From: Anaerolineales bacterium
GTDB lineage: Bacteria > Chloroflexota > Anaerolineae > 4572-78 > J111
Length of the DNA stretch: 64,000 nucleotides
Reading direction: 5' to 3'
Assembly: GCA_015075405.1 (NCBI GenBank)
Contig: JABTUK010000005.1
Span: 1,061,747 to 1,125,746 of the forward strand
The number at the start of each line of letters is the position of its first letter. Position 1 is the first letter of the stretch. This document shows, piece after piece, positions 7,846 through 14,899 of the stretch. A program made the position numbers and the translations under genes. A model generated the notes under the pieces. That model saw only the letters and a program-made list of their open reading frames with translations. It ran no database searches and was not told the origin of the DNA.

Positions 7846-10272
7846 TTATACAGTTTTGTTTCTTCGCTTCTCCACTATCTCCCACAGCCGATTGGGGCTA
7901 AGCGGTATCTCCAGAATTTCCAACCCCGGTATGCCCAGCGCGTCCTCCAACGCCTGGGCGAACAGCGGCCCGACCGGAATCGTGCCAGCTTCGCCGGTGC
8001 CTTTAATGCCCAGTGGGTTAAGCGGCGAGGGCGTTTCTTCGTGGCCCAAATCCATTTTGGGCACATCCAGCGAGGTCGGCAGCAAATAATCCATAAACGA
8101 GGCGTTAAGCAACTGCCCGTTTTCATCGTAAACCAACTGCTCATAAAAAGCGTTGCCGATGCCCTGGGCCACGCCGCCATGCACCTGCCCTTCGACAATT
8201 AGCGGGTTAATCACCCGCCCGCAATCGTGGACGACCACGTATTTCAGGATTTTGAGGTTGAAGGTCTCCGGATCAACCTCGACAATCATGGCGTGCGCGC
8301 CGTTGGCGGTCGCCCCCATTTTGGGGCCAAAATAAGCGGTTGACTCCAGCCCCGGCTCGGCGTTCGGTTCGACTGCCCCGCGCAGGGGGTTGGCCTTTGC
8401 CGCCAGCGTTGCCAGGCTGACCCGCGCCTCCGGGACGCCGCGCACCTGGGCAAAGCCGTCTACCAGCTCGATATCGGCCTCGCTGGCCTCCAGGTGTTCG
8501 GCGGCCAGCTTGAGCGCCTTAGCCCGCACCTTTTGCGCCGCCTCATTGACCGCCGAGCCGGCCACCACCGCGCCCCGGCTGGCAAACGTACCCGTGCCCC
8601 AATTAAACTGGCCGCTGTCGCCGGTGGAAACGTAAATATTCTCAACTGGCACGCCCAGCGCATCGGCGGTGATCTGGGCAAACGAGGTGTAGTGCCCCTG
8701 CCCCTGCGTGCCCACCCCCGTCACCACCGTCACCTTGCCACTCGATTCCACCTGCACCCGCGCCCCCTCATACGGCCCAATCCCCGTCCCCTCGACATAC
8801 ATTACCAAGCCAATCCCCACCTTTTTTTTCAAAGCTTTGCTTTGGACTCCAATCTCCCCCGCCAGGTGCTCCGCACTTGGCAGTCCCCTGCTCCCCTGCT
8901 CCCCTGCTCCTTCTTCGCCTCCTCGCCTCCTCGCCTCCCGAAACTCATCCCAGCCAATCATCGCCTTTGCCTTATTCAACACGGCCTCGTAATTGCCGCT
9001 GTCGTAGGTCAGTTTGGTAAAATCCTGGTAGATAATTTCGTTAGACCAGGGAAATTGATCGGGCGGAATCAGGTTGCGGCGGCGAATTTCGGTCGAGTCG
9101 AGGCCCAACTCTCTGGCTGCCAGGTCGAGAAAACGTTCCATCACAAAGACGCCGTGCGGTCGCCCCGCCCCGCGATAGGGCGCGACAATGGTTTTGTTGG
9201 TAAAAACCACTTTAAATTCTGTATAATAATGCGGCACAACATAAGGCCCCAGCAGAGTGCATTGGGTGTTAAGCGGCAGAGTCAAGCCGTAAGGGTCATA
9301 CGCGCCGGTATCGTGTAGAAAAAAATCTTTGACCCCCAGAATTTTACCCTCTTTGGTCAGGGCAATCTCCGAGTCGTGAACCTGGGCGCGGTCGTGCGAG
9401 GTGGCGTAAAAATGCTCTTGGCGATCCTCGATCCACTTGACGGGCCGGCGCAACTGCATGGCCGCCCAGGGGATGAGCGTTTCTTCGGGGTAAAACATCA
9501 TCACTTTGGGGCCAAACCCGCCACCGATGAAGGGCGCAATCACCTGCACCTGCCGCTCCGACAGACCCAGTATGCGGGCCAGGCCGTTTCGGATAGGCAG
9601 CGGAGCCTGGGTCGAGTCCCAGACGGTCAACTTCTGGGCCAGCGGGTCGTACTGGGCCACCACGCCCCGGCCTTCCATCGGCGAGGCCGTACCGCGATCA
9701 TAACAAAAGCGCCGCGAGATGACCAGGTCCGCTTGCGCTTTGGCCGTCTCGTAATCGCCCTTGCGCTGGATGACGTGGGCGGCCATATTGTGGCCCAAAT
9801 CTTCGTGGATGACCGCTGTCTGCTCCGTTAAGGCAGCTTCGAGGTCTAGCACCGGGTCGAGCGGGTCGTAATCAATCCCAATCGTCTCAACGGCATCTTC
9901 GGCCAGGTAACGGCTTTCGGCCACCACCATCACCACCGCTTCGCCCACATGCCGCACCTTGTCTTTAGCCAGTTGGCCGCCGGTGCGCTCATTGAAAACC
10001 ACGTATTCGGCGGGGGGCGGCGGCACCAACAGCGGCGAAGGCTGCCAGAAACTTCGCAAATCAGCGGCGGTGTAGACTGCAATTATCCCCGGCATGCTTT
10101 TAGCCGTTTCCAGGTCAATGTTCACAATCCGGGCGTGGGCATAATCACTGCGTTTGAAGGCTACGTGCAGCATGCCGGGCAGATGAATATCGTCTACAAA
10201 TTGAGCTTGCCCGGTCAACAGTTGCGGGTCTTCGTTACGTTTGATGCGTGCGCCGAATGTTTGAGTGGTCAC
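7846..10272 (-). CDS. Molybdenum hydroxylase large subunit (CoxL-like, form II motif)
   Basis: Molybdopterin-cytosine-dinucleotide-binding catalytic subunit of the xanthine dehydrogenase/CO dehydrogenase family, 808 residues. The N-terminus GARIKRNEDPQLLTGQAQFV is the family entry. IAPFIGGGFGPK, then APYRGAGRP (about residue 365) and the C-terminal IKGTGEAGTIPVGP complete the active-site regions. The loop is YRGAGR, as in form II/other hydroxylases, not the CxSFR loop of proven form I CO dehydrogenases, so the substrate is open. The start is GTG at 10272, eight bases after GAGGAG. Residues about 444-482 are an in-frame low-complexity insert made of tandem repeats (8826-8940). The gene lies 80 bases after coxS-like on the same strand. 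Confidence 0.9.
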   Translation of the reverse strand: MTTQTFGARIKRNEDPQLLTGQAQFVDDIHLPGMLHVAFKRSDYAHARIVNIDLETAKSMPGIIAVYTAADLRSFWQPSPLLVPPPPAEYVVFNERTGGQLAKDKVRHVGEAVVMVVAESRYLAEDAVETIGIDYDPLDPVLDLEAALTEQTAVIHEDLGHNMAAHVIQRKGDYETAKAQADLVISRRFCYDRGTASPMEGRGVVAQYDPLAQKLTVWDSTQAPLPIRNGLARILGLSERQVQVIAPFIGGGFGPKVMMFYPEETLIPWAAMQLRRPVKWIEDRQEHFYATSHDRAQVHDSEIALTKEGKILGVKDFFLHDTGAYDPYGLTLPLNTQCTLLGPYVVPHYYTEFKVVFTNKTIVAPYRGAGRPHGVFVMERFLDLAARELGLDSTEIRRRNLIPPDQFPWSNEIIYQDFTKLTYDSGNYEAVLNKAKAMIGWDEFREARRRGGEEGAGEQGSRGLPSAEHLAGEIGVQSKALKKKVGIGLVMYVEGTGIGPYEGARVQVESSGKVTVVTGVGTQGQGHYTSFAQITADALGVPVENIYVSTGDSGQFNWGTGTFASRGAVVAGSAVNEAAQKVRAKALKLAAEHLEASEADIELVDGFAQVRGVPEARVSLATLAAKANPLRGAVEPNAEPGLESTAYFGPKMGATANGAHAMIVEVDPETFNLKILKYVVVHDCGRVINPLIVEGQVHGGVAQGIGNAFYEQLVYDENGQLLNASFMDYLLPTSLDVPKMDLGHEETPSPLNPLGIKGTGEAGTIPVGPLFAQALEDALGIPGLEILEIPLSPNRLWEIVEKRRNKTV
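8826..8940. repeat. In-frame tandem-repeat insertion in the CoxL-like gene
   Basis: Eight-base units (TCCCCTGC) at 8884-8908 and CCTCGCCT-type units up to 8940 are read in frame as a Gly/Glu/Arg-rich stretch (GEEGAGEQGSRG). Bases 8853-8908 match 40981-41036 inside the BTAD regulator at 51 of 56 positions by eye. Confidence 0.8.
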
Positions 10273-10302
10273 AACAAGTTCTCCTCGAAGGTTTTTGAAG
10301 AT

Positions 10303-10350
10303 GTCTTGCGTGTTGCGTGTTCCATCATGCACTACGCAAGACGCAACACG
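10303..10350. repeat. Short-unit inverted repeat between coxS-like and coxL-like genes
   Basis: Arms built of CTTGCGT/GTTGCGT units (CTTGCGTGTTGCGTG) face complementary units (ACGCAAGACGCAACACG). The same units recur at 53698-53735 and 58333-58393. It fills the gap between the two subunit genes. Confidence 0.6.
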
Positions 10351-10352
10351 TT

Positions 10353-10835
10353 TCACGTCCCTCGTATCTTCTCTGCCGCCAACTTCACCGCCTCGACAAT
10401 ATTCTGATACCCGGTGCAGCGGCACAGATTGCCCGAAATCGCCTCCCGGATTTCTTCCTCACTGGGGGCGGGGTTTTCTTCCAGGAATGGGACGAGGGTC
10501 ATCAAAAAGCCGGGGGTGCAGTAGCCGCATTGCAGGCCGTGCGCTTCCCAAAATCCTTGCTGAAGCGGATGCAGCGTTTTGCCATCCGGCGACAACCCCT
10601 CGACCGTCATCAACTCGTGGCCGTTGGCTTGCACGGCAAACATGATGCAGGAGCGCACCGGCTGCCCATCGAATAAAATGGTGCAAGCCCCGCAAACGCC
10701 GTGCTCACAGCCCACATGCGTCCCGGTCAAACCCAGCTCGTGGCGCAGAAAGTCGCTCAACAGCAGCCTGGGTTCGATGGTGCGTTGGTATTGCGTCCCG
10801 TTGACGGTGAGGGTGACGGTGAATAAATTACTCAT
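10353..10835 (-). CDS. [2Fe-2S] small subunit of molybdenum hydroxylase (CoxS-like)
   Basis: A 160-residue iron-sulfur subunit that carries electrons from the Mo centre to FAD. The N-terminal plant-type ferredoxin cluster motif is seen as GCEHGVCGACTILFDGQPVRSC (positions about 43-65, Cys spacing C-x4-C-x2-C...C). The C-terminal four-helix domain has the second cluster CGYCTPGF ... GNLCRCTGY. Both clusters are complete. The start ATG at 10835 has AGGAG six bases upstream. It normally follows the FAD subunit gene directly; here an insertion sequence lies between them (10908-12560). Confidence 0.93.
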   Translation of the reverse strand: MSNLFTVTLTVNGTQYQRTIEPRLLLSDFLRHELGLTGTHVGCEHGVCGACTILFDGQPVRSCIMFAVQANGHELMTVEGLSPDGKTLHPLQQGFWEAHGLQCGYCTPGFLMTLVPFLEENPAPSEEEIREAISGNLCRCTGYQNIVEAVKLAAEKIRGT

Positions 10836-10907
10836 TCTGTACTCCTAACTGGGACAAGCCACCTTCGGCCAAATAAGATTTTTCGCCAGGAATTACACGA
10901 ATTTTCA

Positions 10908-12560
10908 GGGATGGTTCAATTACGGGCTGAAATAGGTTGACACTTTTGGTACCTTAAAAAATAAATTATCCTGGCTGGGTAGCCGTCGTGGGTGGGAACA
11001 ACTGGTCTAACACCTCCGCAAGAGAAAGAGCATCCGACACACCAGCCAACTCCAGGGGGCTAGAGCCGCTGCGCTTGCCCCGTTCAAACTGGTGGTGGTT
11101 CCAGAAGAGTTGGAGCAAGGGTAGTAACCATTGGGGCATGCCCCGGTGAGTCTGTAAGTGGGGGCGCAGCCAACTGTGCAGGGACTCGGCCAAGCTGGAG
11201 GAGCGGTGGAAGAGGCCCAGGGTCTCCCAGACGAGCGGCACGATAGAGCGGAGGGCTGCGGGCAGGTCAGTCTCAAGGTTCAAGTTCAAGGTGTGGCGGT
11301 GTTGCCAGGTCCACAGGACAAAAGCTTGGGTGTCAGCCGCCAAGTTCTTGAGCAGCGGGGTCAGGTGTTGCTCCAGCCACGCCAACGGGGCCAGCAGTTC
11401 GGGTAACTTCTGCTGAAGATCGTCGGCGAAGGTGGTAATGTCTGCCTGGCCCAATTCCTTGAGCAGGGTGATAGCCGTTTCCAGGGTGGCTTTGGTTGTG
11501 GCGACGGCGACCAGTTGATGGCTGGGGGTGAGAGGTTCCAAAGCCTGCCGCACTTCCGCCAGCAGCCACGACCAGGTGTCGAAGGTGGTGATGGCTTGGG
11601 TGGCCTCGACCTGAGCCTGAGCCAAGGGGACCTTGCTGGTGAGCCGCCGCCCCCGCCGCCGGATCAGTCCTCGCGCTTGCAACTCGGCTCGACGCGCCCG
11701 TTCGGCGGTGTCGATGGCCCGGTAGGCGGCGCCTTCCAGCCGTCGGCTCAGGCGATGAGCTTCTTGCAGCAGGTGAAACAGGTCGGGCCGCAAGGGTAGG
11801 GCCAGTTTGGCTTCCCGCACCCCCGCCCGCAGTCCGGTGCCCCCGTCACAGGCCAGGTCCTGGAACTGGATGCCCCGTTCGACCAAATCCAGGTAAGTCA
11901 GCCCCCAGGTCGTCCCATCGCGGTGCTCCGCTGGGGTCAAGTTCAGCACCAGGAAGGACCGCCCGTCCACCACGGTCAGACACGGTTGCCGGCCTTGAAA
12001 GATTTCGTCGGCCTCACCCAGAATCGGCACCGGGATCACCACGGCTTGATTATAGACCGCGGCCTGCTGACCCGCCGCCTGAAGCGTCTGGCTGATGTAG
12101 CCGACCGACCGCTCCACCCCCAACAGCAGTTCCAGCCCGGTTTGGATCCCTCGTACGCTCCCGGTTAGCATCGGCCACAGCGCTATGGCCCGCTGGATGA
12201 AACTGGAACTGATGTCCAGGCTTTGTTTGAGCGGACAGGGTCCGGGGTCATGCGGCTGCAAGGTTTCTTGCAAGCTCTGCATCGCTTTATGGCGCCACTC
12301 GTACAACAGCGTCCGGGATACCCCATAGTCTTGCGCCAATTGGCTGGCTCGCCCCCACCCACGTTCGTGGGCGCTCAACACCATCTCGACCGTGATTTGC
12401 ATCCGGGTTGACAAATCCAACCCAGCTATGCGATACTGTGCCATTAGGAGCCTCCTTCTTTCAGGTTTGATGTGGTCTCGTAACCCTTATCTTGCCTGAA
12501 AAGGTGGCTCCTGTAAACCTATTCTGTTGTTAATGTGTCAACCTATTTCTGAACCATCCC
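10908..12560 (-). mobile_element. Complete insertion sequence with 8-bp target duplication
   Basis: The termini are inverted: GGGATGGTTCA plus GAAATAGGTTGACAC at both ends. The left end carries ten extra bases (10919-10928) between the two blocks. The element is flanked by direct repeats AATTTTCA at 10900-10907 and 12561-12568, a clean 8-bp target duplication implying recent insertion. It is 1653 bp and carries one transposase gene. I do not assign a named family. Confidence 0.9.
10966..12444 (-). CDS. Transposase of the 10.9-12.6 kb insertion sequence
   Basis: A 492-residue protein filling the element. The N-terminus holds a helix-turn-helix (GRASQLAQDYGVSRTLLYEW, about residues 32-51), suited to terminal-repeat recognition. 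The middle has candidate acidic catalytic residues in CLTVVDGRSFLVL (about 167) and LACDGGTGLRAG (about 205), and a late glutamate in SLAESLHSWLRPHL (about 425) next to a helical insertion, consistent with a DDE-type transposase. The start ATG has GGAGG six bases upstream. It is intact, with no frameshift. The family was not recognised with certainty. Reading direction is that of the cox-like genes, so it could add to or block their transcription. Confidence 0.85.
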   Translation of the reverse strand: MAQYRIAGLDLSTRMQITVEMVLSAHERGWGRASQLAQDYGVSRTLLYEWRHKAMQSLQETLQPHDPGPCPLKQSLDISSSFIQRAIALWPMLTGSVRGIQTGLELLLGVERSVGYISQTLQAAGQQAAVYNQAVVIPVPILGEADEIFQGRQPCLTVVDGRSFLVLNLTPAEHRDGTTWGLTYLDLVERGIQFQDLACDGGTGLRAGVREAKLALPLRPDLFHLLQEAHRLSRRLEGAAYRAIDTAERARRAELQARGLIRRRGRRLTSKVPLAQAQVEATQAITTFDTWSWLLAEVRQALEPLTPSHQLVAVATTKATLETAITLLKELGQADITTFADDLQQKLPELLAPLAWLEQHLTPLLKNLAADTQAFVLWTWQHRHTLNLNLETDLPAALRSIVPLVWETLGLFHRSSSLAESLHSWLRPHLQTHRGMPQWLLPLLQLFWNHHQFERGKRSGSSPLELAGVSDALSLAEVLDQLFPPTTATQPG

Positions 12561-12673
12561 AATTTTCACTAAAAGATTTTCGTGCCAAAGGTTCGTGCAA
12601 TTCGTGGCAAAATAATGGCTCGATATGTAAGGGTTTCATTCAGCAATTCTTCCTCGCGTCATCGCCTCCCGCC

Positions 12674-13555
12674 TCATCGCCTCTCTTTGGCTCGCTCAAC
12701 TGCCTGGGTCAAAACCCGCTGGACCAGCACCCTGGCCAGGTGACGCCGAAACTCGGCGGAGGCATGGATGTCGCCGTTGGGGGTAATGTCGTTTGTTGCG
12801 GCGGTTTCGGCGGCGGCGCGGATAGCCTCGGCGCTGGGGGTCTGCCCGATGAGCAGTTGGGCGGCCTGCTGCGCTTCCACCGGCCCATCACCAACGCTGA
12901 GAAAGACCAGCTTAGCTGCCCGGCATTGGTCGCGCTCATCCAGTGTTACGACTGCGGCCACGCCGACCAGGGCGTAATCGCCGTGGCGGCGGGCCATTTC
13001 GGTGAAGGCCCAGCCGGTGCGAGGCGTCAGCGGCGGCAGGGCAACTTCAACCAATAGTTCGTCAGGTTCCAGGGCAGTGGCAAACAGGCTGACAAAAAAT
13101 TCGTGGGCCGGAATCCAGCGTTCTCCGGCCTGGCTGCGGGCGCGAAAGCGGGCGTCGAGGGCGGTGGTCACGGCGGGTAGTTCGGCGGCGGGGTCGGCGT
13201 GGGCCAGACTGCCGCCAAAGGTGCCCCGGTTGCGAATTTGGGGGTGGGCGATGTAGGGCATCGTTTCGCGCAGCAGCGGGGCGTGTTCCGCCACCAGCGG
13301 GTCCCGTTCCACCTGGCGCTGGCGGGTCATAGCCCCAATCCGCAGGCCGCCCTCGTCCCCGCGATGAATATAGGCCAGTTCGGCAATGGGGTTGAGGTCA
13401 ATCAACACGCCGGGCTGGGCCAGCCGGAAATTCATGGTTGGGATCAGGCTTTGCCCGCCGGCCAGGGGTTTGGCCTCGTAGCCGTACTGGCTCAAAAGCG
13501 CCAGAGCTTCGGCGGTGGTCGTAGGGGCAAAATATTCAAAGGGGGGTGGTTTCAT
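12674..13555 (-). CDS. FAD-binding medium subunit of molybdenum hydroxylase (CoxM-like)
   Basis: A 293-residue PCMH-type FAD subunit that accepts electrons from the [2Fe-2S] subunit. Seen: the start MKPPPFEYFAPTTTAEALAL, the FAD pyrophosphate motif KPLAGGQSLIPTMNFR, the second FAD motif IAHPQIRNRGTFGGSLAHAD, and the C-terminal CO_deh_flav_C domain. I start at the ATG at 13555 (family N-terminus), preceded by GGAGG at 13 bases; the frame is open upstream through a repeat but that stretch is not protein-like. It is the first gene of the medium-small-large order usual for these operons. An insertion sequence now separates it from the small subunit gene. Confidence 0.92.
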   Translation of the reverse strand: MKPPPFEYFAPTTTAEALALLSQYGYEAKPLAGGQSLIPTMNFRLAQPGVLIDLNPIAELAYIHRGDEGGLRIGAMTRQRQVERDPLVAEHAPLLRETMPYIAHPQIRNRGTFGGSLAHADPAAELPAVTTALDARFRARSQAGERWIPAHEFFVSLFATALEPDELLVEVALPPLTPRTGWAFTEMARRHGDYALVGVAAVVTLDERDQCRAAKLVFLSVGDGPVEAQQAAQLLIGQTPSAEAIRAAAETAATNDITPNGDIHASAEFRRHLARVLVQRVLTQAVERAKERR

Positions 13556-13580
13556 GCGGCTTTGGAGTCCTCCAGAAATA

Positions 13581-13643
13581 GACCGGGGACCGGGGACGGG
13601 AGACCGGCAGTAACAATCGGTCAGCGGTCTCCGGTCCCCGGTC
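13581..13643. repeat. GACCGGG-unit hairpin between sirtuin and coxM-like genes
   Basis: GACCGGG-type heptamers (GACCGGGGACCGGGGACGGG) face their complement (CGGTCTCCGGTCCCCGGTC) across a short loop. The same unit and design occur at 59376-59440. Confidence 0.7.
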
Positions 13644-13659
13644 ATCCTCTGTAAAAGGA

Positions 13660-14415
13660 TTAAACTTTGACCAATTCGACAATGCGGGGCAGCGCTTCGG
13701 CCACATCGGCGCGGATGACGACAGCGGCCCGCGCGTCCAGGTAGGTGGGCTGGTAGTTGATGATAATGAGCTTGGCTTTGTTTTCCAGGGCCAGTTGAGG
13801 CAAATCTGAAGCCGGGGCGACTTCGAGCGATGAGCCGGCGATCAATAAAAGATCGGCCTCTTTGATGGCTTCTTGGGCCAGCACCAATTCGCGGATAGGC
13901 AGCGGCTCGCCAAACAGAATAACATTCGGTTTGAGCACCCCGCCGCAGGTGTGCCGGGGTACCTGCCCGTCGCGCATAAATTTGGCAAAAGCGGCGGCAG
14001 AGTCCTCGACGGCAAAACAGCGGGTGCAGGTTACTGTACGCAGGTGACCGTGCAGTTCATAGACGGTTTTAGAGCTGGCTTTGCTGTGCAGATTATCAAT
14101 ATTTTGGGTAATAATCGCTTTTAATTTGCCTTCCTGCTCCAGCGCGGCCAGGGCGTAGTGAGCCGGGTTGGGCCGGGCCTCTAGCAGTGATAAGGCGAGC
14201 GGCCGGACCCAATTATAGAAACGCTGCGGGTTGTGGCGAAAGGCAAAAATGGAGGCGACCTCCAAGGGATCGGCTTGGTCCCACAAACCGGAGTCAGGGC
14301 TGCGGAAATCGGGGATGCCGGAGGGAGTGCTGATGCCGGCCCCGGTCATTGCCACAACGCCCCGCGCCGAGGCAATTAACCCGGCGGCGTGTTGAATTTG
14401 TTGCGCTAATTGCAT
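13660..14415 (-). CDS. Sir2-family NAD-dependent protein deacylase
   Basis: A 251-residue cytoplasmic sirtuin. Motifs in order: MTGAGISTPSGIPDFRS (NAD binding), ITQNIDNLHSKA, the catalytic His in YELHGHLRTVTC, and LIAGSSLEVAPASDL. The zinc site is unusual: one CTRC pair is present, but the second pair reads RHTCGG, so a His seems to replace a Cys. The start is the ATG at 14415, whose MQLAQQIQHAAG matches where the family begins; longer upstream reading runs into repeat sequence. It lies about 100 bases upstream of coxM-like on the same strand, and a functional link is not evident. Confidence 0.9.
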   Translation of the reverse strand: MQLAQQIQHAAGLIASARGVVAMTGAGISTPSGIPDFRSPDSGLWDQADPLEVASIFAFRHNPQRFYNWVRPLALSLLEARPNPAHYALAALEQEGKLKAIITQNIDNLHSKASSKTVYELHGHLRTVTCTRCFAVEDSAAAFAKFMRDGQVPRHTCGGVLKPNVILFGEPLPIRELVLAQEAIKEADLLLIAGSSLEVAPASDLPQLALENKAKLIIINYQPTYLDARAAVVIRADVAEALPRIVELVKV

Positions 14416-14612
14416 AGGTGTAGCCCTGCTGGAAGCATGGAAGGCTGGAGGGTTGGAAGGTTGGTTAAGAAAGATAACTTTATGGACATGGGCTCGTTGT
14501 CCAGACAGGAAAAAAAGTGCGACTGCATCTCCATCGTCTACCTGCCCATTCAATACTCCAAACTTCTTTGTTTTTCACCAAATCCACCCTAACCTCTATA
14601 GATTGAACAGAG

Positions 14613-14788
14613 AGCGTTCGGAAACTTGAGAGGCAACTTTGCCATCGGCACTCGTCCGGCGATGAAGTCGCCGGACTATACTACAGCGCCCGATTAATCG
14701 GGCTAAAGCCGGGTTGACCCGGCGCTGTTCAGTAGCCCTGGCATTCATGCCGGGGCGGACCAGGCAGGCGAAATGGTTTCCGAACGCT
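14613..14788. repeat. 176-bp four-hairpin repeat element, copy 1
   Basis: Bounded by a perfect 13-base inverted repeat AGCGTTCGGAAAC / GTTTCCGAACGCT. Inside are four stem-loops in a row: GTCCGGCGA/TCGCCGGAC, GCCCGATTAATCGGGC, GCCGGGTTGACCCGGC and CCCTGGCATTCATGCCGGGG. A reversed copy of nearly the same length is at 53778-53954. The rest of the gap 14416-14899 holds GGAGGGTTGGAAGG-type units at 14440-14465 and no gene that I can see. Confidence 0.8.
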
Positions 14789-14899
14789 TTTGATCAATTT
14801 TTACATAAGCCGAAAGAGTTATATTGCCGTTGGCTCGGAATATCATTATCATCCAAATTTTACACGATTTTATTGGAATCCAACTGCTCAACATTCTTT

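Noticed and set aside
8494..9318. Long open frame of 274 codons on the plus strand
   Set aside because: Exactly antisense to the CoxL-like gene, with no recognisable motif, and explained by its codon bias.
10273..10425. Longer N-terminus for the CoxL-like protein (start at 10425)
   Set aside because: It would overlap the small-subunit gene and run through a repeat; the GTG at 10272 has a good ribosome site and the family N-terminus.
7846..13555. Proven aerobic CO dehydrogenase operon
   Set aside because: The active-site loop is of the form II type and accessory genes are absent, so only molybdenum hydroxylase is supported.
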